A stretch of DNA of 6,113 nt from positions 1 to 6,113 of the forward strand of contig JAATFY010000219.1 of NCBI GenBank assembly GCA_015654915.1. Reading direction: 5' to 3'. This document shows positions 1 to 5,088 of this stretch, in pieces (the stretch's first letter is position 1; each line of letters begins with the position of its first letter). The translations under genes were made by a program, and so were the position numbers. Source of the stretch: Rhodospirillales bacterium. Lineage in GTDB: Bacteria; Pseudomonadota; Alphaproteobacteria; UBA9219. The notes beneath the pieces are model-generated. The model was not told the DNA's origin and searched no databases. It saw only the letters and a list, made by a program, of their open reading frames with translations.

Positions 1-608
1 TGTTCGGGAAGCCCGTGCTTTTGAAGCGCTGGATCTGCTGCATCTTTTTCATGATGCCCTACTATTACGTAGTCAATGTCCTGATAACGCTTTCCCCCGA
101 ATTCGGCAAAGCCGTTGGGGCCGCTGAGCCGATCAAGGCCTCGACCACCATCATGGTTTATTCGGTTTGCGCCATGCTGGGCACGGTTTTAAGCATTCTC
201 GTAAGCGACTGGCTGAAAAACCGGCGCGCCACCATCACTTTATTCATGGCTGCAAATCTTGGGTTGGGCGCTTATTACCTTCTTCAACACGACCCCAGCA
301 CCGTTGCCTTTTATGCCCTTTGCGGCGTCATGGGCGCGACAAACTATTTCGTTCTGCTTCTTTTCGCTTCCGTCGAACAGTTCGGCACTAATATGCGTGC
401 AACAGCAGGCACATCAGCGATCAGCATTGGCCGCACAACGCTCGTCATTACCAACTCGGTTTTTCTTGCTTTCCGCGCCGCCGGATTTGATATAATCACC
501 TCGGCGGCTTACGTGGCCGCGATCGTGTTTGCCGTTGGCTTTGTCTGTCTTTTTGGCCTCAAGGAAACCTATCATCAGGGCATGGATTTTCTGGAAGAAC
601 ACCAATGA
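1..608 (+). CDS. MFS transporter, C-terminal half (5' end outside window)
   Basis: The frame is open from the left edge (first whole codon at base 3), so the gene begins upstream; the GTG at 15 is an internal valine. What remains is about 201 residues of very hydrophobic protein with six probable membrane spans, the number expected for the second half of a 12-span MFS carrier. They lie roughly in the stretches beginning WICCIFFMM, TTIMVYSVCAML, ATITLFMAANLG, AFYALCGVMGA, SAISIGRTTLVI and IITSAAYVAAIV. A short basic loop (WLKNRR) follows the second span, as MFS carriers have between paired helices, and EQFGTNMRATAG after the fourth resembles the FGTNLRAT motif of one uncharacterised MFS group. 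The protein would sit in the inner membrane; the substrate cannot be read from sequence. Its TGA overlaps the queH start (ATGA), so the two are almost certainly co-transcribed and translationally coupled. Confidence 0.85.
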   Translation, partial: FGKPVLLKRWICCIFFMMPYYYVVNVLITLSPEFGKAVGAAEPIKASTTIMVYSVCAMLGTVLSILVSDWLKNRRATITLFMAANLGLGAYYLLQHDPSTVAFYALCGVMGATNYFVLLLFASVEQFGTNMRATAGTSAISIGRTTLVITNSVFLAFRAAGFDIITSAAYVAAIVFAVGFVCLFGLKETYHQGMDFLEEHQ

Positions 609-1282
609 CCGCGCGCATGCATCTTCCTGCTCCAGACAACGCAGAAAAAGTTCTGCTGCATTCCTGCTGCGCGCCATGCTCGGGCGAGGTGATGGAGGCG
701 ATGCTGGCCAGCGGGCTCGATCTCACCATTTATTTCTACAATCCCAATATCCATCCGCGCGAGGAATACGAACTTCGCAAGGAGGAAAATATCCGCTTCG
801 CCGAAAAAATGAATATTCCTTTTGTCGACGCCGATTACGATACCGACAACTGGTTTGCGCGCGTGAAGGGTTTGGAATGGGAGCCGGAACGCGGCGCGCG
901 CTGCACGCAATGTTTCGATATGCGCTTCGAGCGCACGGCCTTGTACGGCCATGAAAACGGCTTCGATCTTTTCACGTCCTGCCTCGGCATCTCGCGCTGG
1001 AAAAACATGGAGCAGATCAACGATTGCGGCCGCCGCGCGGCATCGCGTTATGACGGCATGCGTTACTGGGACTATAACTGGCGGAAATCCGGCGGCGCCA
1101 ACCGCATGATCGAGATTTCCAAACGCGAGGAATTTTACCAGCAGGAATATTGCGGCTGCATCTATTCCTTGCGCGACACCAACCAGCATCGCCGCGACAC
1201 CGGCCGCGAGAATATCCGCATCGGCGAGAAATACTACGGTTGCGACGAGACCCCCTCGTTCGATATAAGCAAATCTCTGTGA
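605..1282 (+). CDS. queH: Epoxyqueuosine reductase QueH (DUF208 family)
   Basis: QueH catalyses the last step of queuosine synthesis in the cytoplasm, reducing epoxyqueuosine to queuosine at the wobble base of GUN-anticodon tRNAs; it is the non-homologous alternative to cobalamin-dependent QueG. The 225-residue product has the family cysteine pattern: HSCCAPCS near the N terminus (C21, C22, C25), RCTQCFDMRFERTA (C100, C103), and YCGC at 182-185 (C183, C185), preceded by a GG (163-164) and a KREEFYQQ stretch. Known QueH enzymes use such cysteines to hold a 4Fe-4S cluster and a neighbouring iron, so the metal site looks intact. The TTL..SPYK-like region of the family reads FTSCLGISRWKN (123-134), a mild deviation. 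The start ATG at 605 overlaps the MFS stop. A possible later start is M5. No second frame or truncation is seen. Confidence 0.95.
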   Translation: MTARMHLPAPDNAEKVLLHSCCAPCSGEVMEAMLASGLDLTIYFYNPNIHPREEYELRKEENIRFAEKMNIPFVDADYDTDNWFARVKGLEWEPERGARCTQCFDMRFERTALYGHENGFDLFTSCLGISRWKNMEQINDCGRRAASRYDGMRYWDYNWRKSGGANRMIEISKREEFYQQEYCGCIYSLRDTNQHRRDTGRENIRIGEKYYGCDETPSFDISKSL

Positions 1283-1296
1283 AATAAGGGTTTTTT

Positions 1297-1316
1297 AGCC
1301 CGAAATCGGCTTTTTT
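1297..1316 (+). terminator. Probable intrinsic terminator after queH
   Basis: Fifteen bases after the queH stop, AGCC and GGCT arms (1297-1300 and 1308-1311) can pair. An alternative fold pairs CCG with CGG around an AAAT loop with one bulged C. Either hairpin runs straight into six T residues (1311-1316). The stem is short, so termination may be incomplete. Position right after the MFS-queH pair supports the call. Confidence 0.5.
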
Positions 1317-1317
1317 A

Positions 1318-1350
1318 CTTTCATGACGACATGTTATGAAAGAGCATAAC
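1318..1350. promoter_or_regulatory. Two overlapping inverted repeats, candidate operator
   Basis: CTTTCAT (1318-1324) is the exact reverse complement of ATGAAAG (1336-1342), an 11-base spacer apart. GTTATG (1333-1338) is the exact reverse complement of CATAAC (1345-1350), with a 6-base spacer. The two dyads share 1336-1338. They lie upstream of the XRE fossil and the intact XRE gene, where a self-regulating XRE protein would bind. A weak -10-like TATGAA (1335-1340) falls within them, but no convincing -35 is seen, so the promoter itself is not called. The binding role is inference. Confidence 0.4.
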
Positions 1351-1404
1351 CCCATATGTATTTTTGCGGGTCCGGGAGAATCTAGAAAGAAGCGAAATTA
1401 GCCG

Positions 1405-1536
1405 ATGCCTTATTGTTCAGAAACTGCGCTTAAACGCCGCACGGGCCGTCGCCTGGCCCGTCGCCGCCATATCCTTAAGCTGACCCAACGCGAGGTCGGG
1501 GACTGGAAAAATCTTTTTCTTCAACCGCAGAGATAG
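1405..1536 (+). pseudogene. Remnant of an XRE-family HTH gene (43-codon open frame)
   Basis: An ATG at 1405 opens 43 codons ending at TAG 1534-1536, and an in-frame TAG lies just before it (1399-1401). The product contains GRRLARRRHILKLTQREVGD, which closely matches the first two helices of alphaproteobacterial XRE regulators (typically GxRxRxRRxxxGxTQxxLG). The next residues LFLQPQR look like a decayed recognition helix (family TFQQVQKYERG). Adding one base after TA at 1534-1535 would read through the stop as Y-E-R-S, restoring the KYERG-like end, after which similarity ceases. I therefore read it as a fragment broken by a small deletion and truncated at its 3' side. A weak purine-rich stretch (1386-1392) is 12 bases before the ATG. 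It could instead be a real microprotein carrying half a HTH, but that is less likely. Confidence 0.45.
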
Positions 1537-1558
1537 AACGAAGCGTCATAGGTTTAAC

Positions 1559-1562
1559 GGAG
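1559..1562 (+). promoter_or_regulatory. Ribosome binding site of the tandem XRE gene
   Basis: GGAG at 1559-1562 lies nine bases before the ATG at 1572, within usable though slightly long spacing. It supports this start over any internal ATG. Confidence 0.55.
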
Positions 1563-1571
1563 TATTTTTGA

Positions 1572-2315
1572 ATGTCGAACTACGTAAATGACAGTTTAAA
1601 AAATCAGATAAAAGAACACCTGAAACGCCTTATGGCACGGCGTGAATTTAATCAGACCGAGTTAGCAGCTGTTGTTGGAGCTACTTTTCAGTCGATGCAG
1701 AAACCCTTGCGGGGCGATACCTGGCTTACCACGGCGAGTATTTTTAATATCGCCCGTGTGCTGGACGTTTCCGTGGGGTATTTTTATGAAGCCCCTCTTG
1801 ATGCCGCTTTACCCGGAATCCGCGATATCGCTCGGGAGTTCAGCGCGGTTGAAATCGAGCTTCTTCGGGTTTTCAAGGCGTTCTCGGAGAAAGACCGGCT
1901 CGGTTTGCAAAGGTCCGTCAGGGCTGCGGTCGAAAGGAAAATCGATCTCCATGTGGCGGCGCGAGTAAAAGCGGGACGATTTCACCGTTCGCAGGTAACC
2001 CAAGATGTATTGGCTGAAAAGACAAAACTAAATGTTTGGCAGGTTCTAAGATACGAAAATGGACAAAGTAAAATAGGTTCGGGACGGCTCTATGATATTG
2101 CCGGGGTTCTGCGGCTTCCGGTTACGTTTTTCTTTGAGGGCCTCGATGACGGCCCCTTGCCGCGCAGCTTCAAGCAAGTATTCACGAGAGCCGAGCGGGC
2201 GCTGGTCATGAATTTCCGGTATTTAACGGATGAGCAAAAGGAAGACGTGATGACGGCGGTCAGGAACGGCTCGGGCAACATCGTGTGGCGGCCGCCTGCG
2301 GCGACACAGGGTTGA
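1572..2315 (+). CDS. Transcriptional regulator with two tandem XRE-type HTH modules
   Basis: The 247-residue protein is probably a cytoplasmic DNA-binding regulator built of two similar halves. Module 1 (about 9-73) has a helix-turn-helix with NQTELAAVVGATFQSMQKPLRG (first 20: 27-46) and ends in IARVLDVSVGYFYE; its helical tail (about 90-123) starts FSAVEIELLRVFKAFSEKDR. Module 2 (about 127-190) has TQDVLAEKTKLNVWQVLRYE (143-162) and ends LYDIAGVLRLPVTFFFEGL, the signature ending of the common alphaproteobacterial XRE family; its tail (about 202-234) starts FTRAERALVMNFRYLTDEQK. Ordinary members have one HTH plus one such tail and about 120-150 residues, so this looks like an internal duplication or fusion. 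Recognition-helix residues differ between the halves, suggesting two half-sites or one diverged domain. The 5' part of the gene is A/T-richer than its neighbours, compatible with transfer. No metabolic target can be named; it may control itself through the upstream dyads. Confidence 0.88.
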   Translation: MSNYVNDSLKNQIKEHLKRLMARREFNQTELAAVVGATFQSMQKPLRGDTWLTTASIFNIARVLDVSVGYFYEAPLDAALPGIRDIAREFSAVEIELLRVFKAFSEKDRLGLQRSVRAAVERKIDLHVAARVKAGRFHRSQVTQDVLAEKTKLNVWQVLRYENGQSKIGSGRLYDIAGVLRLPVTFFFEGLDDGPLPRSFKQVFTRAERALVMNFRYLTDEQKEDVMTAVRNGSGNIVWRPPAATQG

Positions 2316-2327
2316 TTTATAAATATA

Positions 2328-2346
2328 ACCGCCGTTCTACGGCGGT
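2328..2346 (-). terminator. Hairpin terminator for the secB operon, between convergent genes
   Basis: ACCGCCG (2328-2334) and CGGCGGT (2340-2346) form a perfect seven-base stem with a five-base loop. On the - strand the stem is followed by a T-rich run (TATATTTATAAAT). The loop contains the TAG stop of the small exported protein. On the + strand no T tract follows, so it serves the - strand best, although it may also slow + transcripts leaving the XRE gene. Confidence 0.65.
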
Positions 2347-2633
2347 ATCTGCGCCATGCATTCCTGCGCCAGCTCACGGACTTTCTGCGGCGGCTGGCTG
2401 TTGCCGGAGCGAAGCTGCTCCATCGCTATATTGCCGTAAGTGTCGAGGTCCCAGCGCCGCATGCGGTCGCGGACGCAGGCGCAATAGGCGCCGCGCCGCG
2501 GGTCCTGTTGCGCGGTGACCTCGCCCATGCAGGAGGCGTAGTCGTGGTCGAGAACGGTTTCGGGGATAGGCTCGGCGCGGACAGGTGAAACCAGAACCGC
2601 GCATGCCAGCAAGAGCAGCGCCGCGGTTTTCAT
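2337..2633 (-). CDS. Small exported protein with four cysteines, unknown function
   Basis: I do not recognise a named family. The 98-residue product begins with a clear Sec signal peptide (MKTAALLLLACAVLVSPVRA, probable cleavage after A20 in VRA-EP), so the mature protein of about 78 residues is periplasmic. It has four cysteines, C35, C51, C53 and C92, in the pattern C-x15-C-x-C-x38-C, around the segment GAYCACVRDRMRRWDLDTYG; similar YC-x-CV segments occur in small hypothetical proteins of this class. They could form two disulfides or bind a metal; nothing decides between these. The ATG directly follows the secB TGA (TGAATG), and a GGGAG Shine-Dalgarno (2646 down to 2642) sits in the last secB codons, so translation is coupled to secB. 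That linkage makes a Sec-exported partner or substrate imaginable, but this is inference only. Confidence 0.8.
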   Translation of the reverse strand: MKTAALLLLACAVLVSPVRAEPIPETVLDHDYASCMGEVTAQQDPRRGAYCACVRDRMRRWDLDTYGNIAMEQLRSGNSQPPQKVRELAQECMAQIPP

Positions 2634-3143
2634 TCAGGCGGCTCCCGCCGTTACCAGTGTGCCTACATTGTCCTTGTTCGCCATATACAAAGCGCCGAAA
2701 TCGACGGGGCTGATCATTACATGCGGGAAGCCGCCTTCGCGCACGGCGTTCATCAGAACCTGCCGCGCGAAGGGGAACAGGATGCGCGGGCATTCGATCA
2801 GCAGCAGCATTTTGATCTGCTCTTCCGGCATGGCGGGCAGCATGAAAACGCCGCCGTAAGTCAGTTCGGCGATAAAGGCGGTCTTGCCTTCAAGCTTCGT
2901 TTCCAGCTTCAGCGCCAAAAGAACTTCATAAGCATTCGGCCCCATGCCGCGCGTATGGACATTGACGCCCATGTTGATTTCGGGAGCCGCCTGCGTCGGC
3001 GCGAAAATCTGCGGCACGTTCGGGCTCTCGAACGACAGATCCTTGATGTACTGGGCGCTGACGCCGATCTGCAAACCGGCCTGCCCGGGGGCGGGCGGCG
3101 CGGGCGGATTGCCGGCGGGGGTCTGCGGATCGTTCGTGGCCAT
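2634..3143 (-). CDS. secB: Protein-export chaperone SecB
   Basis: SecB is a cytoplasmic tetrameric chaperone that keeps precursor proteins unfolded and hands them to SecA at the Sec translocase. The 169-residue product covers the whole family: QIGVSAQYIKDLSFESPNVP at about 26-45, NMGVNVHTRG, YEVLLALKLETK, FIAELTYGGVF, and the C-terminal LLIECPRILFPFARQ followed by GGFPHVMISPVDFGALYM. A proline-rich N-terminal extension (about residues 5-20) is usual in alphaproteobacteria. I chose the ATG at 3143 because AGGAG (3155 down to 3151) lies seven bases before it and the next residues ATNDPQTP look like a normal SecB start; an in-frame start at 3179 would add 12 unlike residues and has no such site. 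It is the first gene of a two-gene - strand operon and is divergent from the Tim44-like gene. Confidence 0.97.
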   Translation of the reverse strand: MATNDPQTPAGNPPAPPAPGQAGLQIGVSAQYIKDLSFESPNVPQIFAPTQAAPEINMGVNVHTRGMGPNAYEVLLALKLETKLEGKTAFIAELTYGGVFMLPAMPEEQIKMLLLIECPRILFPFARQVLMNAVREGGFPHVMISPVDFGALYMANKDNVGTLVTAGAA

Positions 3144-3150
3144 GGCTGTG

Positions 3151-3155
3151 CTCCT
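3151..3155 (-). promoter_or_regulatory. Shine-Dalgarno site of secB
   Basis: Read on the - strand this is AGGAG, seven bases before the ATG at 3143. It settles the choice of secB start against the longer frame from 3179. Confidence 0.8.
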
Positions 3156-3211
3156 GAAAAAGACCGGTTTTGCTACCACGGATAACCCTTCTCCGCAACG
3201 GATCAGGCTCC

Positions 3212-3217
3212 TATAAT
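3212..3217 (+). promoter_or_regulatory. -10 box of the Tim44-like operon, probably leaderless
   Basis: The sequence is a perfect TATAAT. Its 3' end is seven bases before the ATG at 3225, so transcription would begin at or within a base of the start codon. No Shine-Dalgarno lies in the usual window. The -35 at 17-base spacing (TTCTCC, 3189-3194) matches consensus at only three of six positions. It would drive the Tim44-like, mltA and smr genes. Confidence 0.6.
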
Positions 3218-3224
3218 TGCCGCC

Positions 3225-3884
3225 ATGGGCTTCGATATCATCATCTACGCTTTTATAGCGGTCGTGCTTCTGGCGCGGCTATGGACGGTTCTCGGCCGCC
3301 GCAACGACAGCGATACCCAGCGTCCCAATCCCTTTATCGCGCCTCCTCCCAAGGACGAAACCGCGCCGGTTCCCGAACGCATTCGCAGCGGCGAAGCGCC
3401 GCCGGTGGTGTTGCCGGCATTCAAGGCGGCTCCCGCCTCGCTGGCGGGCGGGGTCGAGCAGATCAAGGCATTGGACCCTTCATTCGACGAAAAACAGTTC
3501 TTGCAGGGCGCCAGGCAGGCTTTCGCCATGATCGTCGAGGATTTCGCCAAGGCCGACATGTCGCGCATCACGCGTTTGCTCGGCCCCAATGTGCTGCCGC
3601 ATTTCCTGAACGCGATCGAGGCGCGCCGCGCGGCAGGCCAGACCATGGAAAGCAAGGTCGTAAGCATCCGGGACGCGGAAACCGCTGCCGCCAAGGTCGA
3701 CGGCACGAAGGCGATACTCACCATACGTTTCGTCAGCGAGCAGGAAAACGCGCTGCGCGATTCCGGCGGGCAGGTGATCGGCGGCGAGGCAGGCAGGGTC
3801 GAGGAAATCACCGACCTGTGGACCTTCGCGCGCGATACGAAATCATCCGACCCCAACTGGATACTGGTCGAAACCGGTGCTTAG
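3225..3884 (+). CDS. Tim44-like inner-membrane protein (TimA type)
   Basis: The 219-residue protein has one N-terminal membrane span (about residues 4-20, IIIYAFIAVVLLARLW) followed by VLGRRN, as in bacterial Tim44-like proteins. A proline-rich linker (about 33-70) leads to a Tim44-like C-terminal domain (about 87-218, from FDEKQFLQGARQAFAMIVED to NWILVETG). In mitochondria the homologous domain of Tim44 tethers the import motor to the TIM23 channel. In alphaproteobacteria the homologue (TimA of Caulobacter) is an inner-membrane-associated protein whose exact role is less clear. The short N terminus with its single span, facing the divergent secB gene, matches the usual start for the family. 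There is no Shine-Dalgarno, and the -10 box position implies a leaderless mRNA. Its last eight bases overlap the GTG proposed for mltA. Confidence 0.92.
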   Translation: MGFDIIIYAFIAVVLLARLWTVLGRRNDSDTQRPNPFIAPPPKDETAPVPERIRSGEAPPVVLPAFKAAPASLAGGVEQIKALDPSFDEKQFLQGARQAFAMIVEDFAKADMSRITRLLGPNVLPHFLNAIEARRAAGQTMESKVVSIRDAETAAAKVDGTKAILTIRFVSEQENALRDSGGQVIGGEAGRVEEITDLWTFARDTKSSDPNWILVETGA

Positions 3885-5088
3885 TTGCGACGCGTCATTC
3901 CCGCGCAGGCGGGAATCCATCTTTTGGTACATAAGAAAATGGGCCCCCGCCTTTGCGGGGGTGACAGCGCTCCTCCTTCTTTCCTCCTGCGCCGAAACGC
4001 CGAAAACCGGCGCGGAAAAAATCACGCTGACTCCGGCGGCGTTTTCCGATCTTGCCGGATGGAGCAGCGATAAAATTTCCGAAGCCGCTCCGGCTTTGGC
4101 GCGTTCATGCCGGGTTATTGCGAAAAAAGCGCCGGATAGTGCTTTGGGCGTCGCGGGTCAAGCGAGTGACTGGCTGTCGCCTTGCGCCGATCTGGCTGCG
4201 AATCCGCCGCAGGATGACGCGGCGGCGCGCGCCTTTTTCGAGCGATGGTTCCGGCCCTATGCGGCCTCCGGCAACAGCGGCAGCGACGGGCTTTTTACCG
4301 GCTATTACGAAGCGGAGCTGCATGGCACGGCCCAACAAAGCGGTGCGTACCACACGCCGCTTTATGCGCGGCCGGACGATTTGATCGATGTCGATCTCGG
4401 TGAATTTAAAAAAGACCTCCATGGCCAACACATCGTTGGAAAAGTCGAGGGACGCAAACTGAAACCCTATGACGACCGCGCGAAAATCACCGCCGGCTCG
4501 TTGGCCCATCGCGCGCAGCCGTTGCTATGGGTCGATGATCCGGTGGACGCGTTTTTTCTTGAGGTACAAGGCTCGGGTCGTGTGCGGATGGATGACGGGC
4601 ATATTATGCGCATGGGTTATGACGGCGCCAACGGGCGCGCCTATGTCGCCATCGGACGCGCGCTTGCCGATATGCAATTGCTGGAAAAACCCGTGACGAT
4701 GCAAAGCATTCGCGGCTGGCTGAAAGCGCATCCGGAACGTGCCAAAGAAATCATGAATCTCAACCCGTCTTATGTGTTCTTCAAAACCATTGATGGCGAA
4801 GGCCCTATCGGCGCCGAAGGCGTCGCGTTGACGCCGCAACGGTCGATGGCGGTCGATCCGGCTTTCGTGCCGCTCGGCGTGCCGCTGTGGCTCGACAGTG
4901 TCGATGGTCACGGCGCGATATTGCAGAGATTGATGGTGGCGCAGGATACCGGCGGCGCGATCAAAGGCCCTGTGCGCGGCGATGTTTTCTGGGGCTTCGG
5001 CGCGGATGCCGAAGCGCAGGCGGGCGCCATGCAAGGCCAAGGGCGCATATATCTGTTGCTGCCGAAAGCCGCGCATGTCGGCGGATGA
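3877..5088 (+). CDS. mltA: Membrane-bound lytic murein transglycosylase A (lipoprotein)
   Basis: MltA cleaves the MurNAc-GlcNAc bond of peptidoglycan to 1,6-anhydromuropeptides from the inner face of the outer membrane. Family motifs are complete: GLFTGYYEAEL (from G138), AQPLLWVDDPVDAFFLEVQG, LNPSYVFFK, GVALTPQRSMAVDPAFVPLG, and QDTGGAIKGPVRGDVFWG. The three conserved aspartates of the C-terminal 3D region are D327, D357 and D369; D369 appears equivalent to the catalytic Asp308 of E. coli MltA. The signal peptide ends in a lipobox L35-S36-S37-C38, and Ala39 after the cysteine favours outer-membrane sorting. The start is uncertain: the only plausible one in frame is GTG 3877, which overlaps the upstream stop and lacks a Shine-Dalgarno. 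GTG 3961 would leave no charged N region. Residues about 7-30 are encoded by an inserted palindromic repeat. The 3' end overlaps smr by 14 bases. Confidence 0.94.
   Translation: MLSCDASFPRRRESIFWYIRKWAPAFAGVTALLLLSSCAETPKTGAEKITLTPAAFSDLAGWSSDKISEAAPALARSCRVIAKKAPDSALGVAGQASDWLSPCADLAANPPQDDAAARAFFERWFRPYAASGNSGSDGLFTGYYEAELHGTAQQSGAYHTPLYARPDDLIDVDLGEFKKDLHGQHIVGKVEGRKLKPYDDRAKITAGSLAHRAQPLLWVDDPVDAFFLEVQGSGRVRMDDGHIMRMGYDGANGRAYVAIGRALADMQLLEKPVTMQSIRGWLKAHPERAKEIMNLNPSYVFFKTIDGEGPIGAEGVALTPQRSMAVDPAFVPLGVPLWLDSVDGHGAILQRLMVAQDTGGAIKGPVRGDVFWGFGADAEAQAGAMQGQGRIYLLLPKAAHVGG
3894..3965 (+). repeat. 72-base dispersed-type palindromic repeat inside the mltA signal peptide region
   Basis: The element is bounded by GTCA and TGAC and consists of two hairpins. 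The left has ATTCCCGC (3897-3904) against GCGGGAAT (3909-3916) with a four-base loop. The right has CCCCCGC (3944-3950) against GCGGGGG (3955-3961) with loop CTTT. The two halves are also roughly inverted copies of each other (GTCATTCCCGC versus GCGGGGGTGAC) around an A/T-rich centre. Such GTCATTCCCGC...GCGGGAATGAC elements are abundant non-autonomous repeats in many proteobacterial genomes, and translate to the familiar FPRRRES and PAFAGVT strings seen here. Only one copy is in this window, so the repeat family is recognised from its form, not shown by copies. Confidence 0.8.

Noticed and set aside
575..1189. Open frame of 204 codons on the - strand across queH
   Set aside because: It is antisense to a full-length QueH with all its motifs, shows no recognisable domain, and its composition is that of a GC-rich shadow frame.
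2287..2296. Ten-base palindrome GGCGGCCGCC at the end of the XRE gene
   Set aside because: It encodes ordinary codons in GC-rich DNA, has no loop for a terminator and no T tract, so chance is sufficient.
3144..3179. N-terminal extension of secB by 12 codons
   Set aside because: The extension is unlike SecB, and the ATG at 3143 has AGGAG at seven bases.
3245..3856. Open frame of 203 codons on the - strand
   Set aside because: It lies wholly antisense to the Tim44-like gene, and is serine/alanine-rich with no motif or ribosome site.
3170..3934. Open frame of 254 codons on the + strand overlapping the Tim44-like gene
   Set aside because: It is an arginine- and glycine-rich shadow frame without a domain; the 219-residue frame it overlaps matches Tim44-like proteins end to end.
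3961..3963. GTG as an alternative mltA start
   Set aside because: It would leave only MTALLLLSS before the lipobox cysteine, with no charged N region, too short for a working signal peptide.
3894..3965. Reading the palindromic hairpins as a terminator after the Tim44-like gene
   Set aside because: No T tract follows either hairpin, and the frame continues through into mltA, so the repeat explanation is better.
3843..4025. 60-codon - strand frame reading TPAKAG...SRLRGND
   Set aside because: This is the familiar spurious translation of the palindromic repeat at 3894-3965, not a gene.
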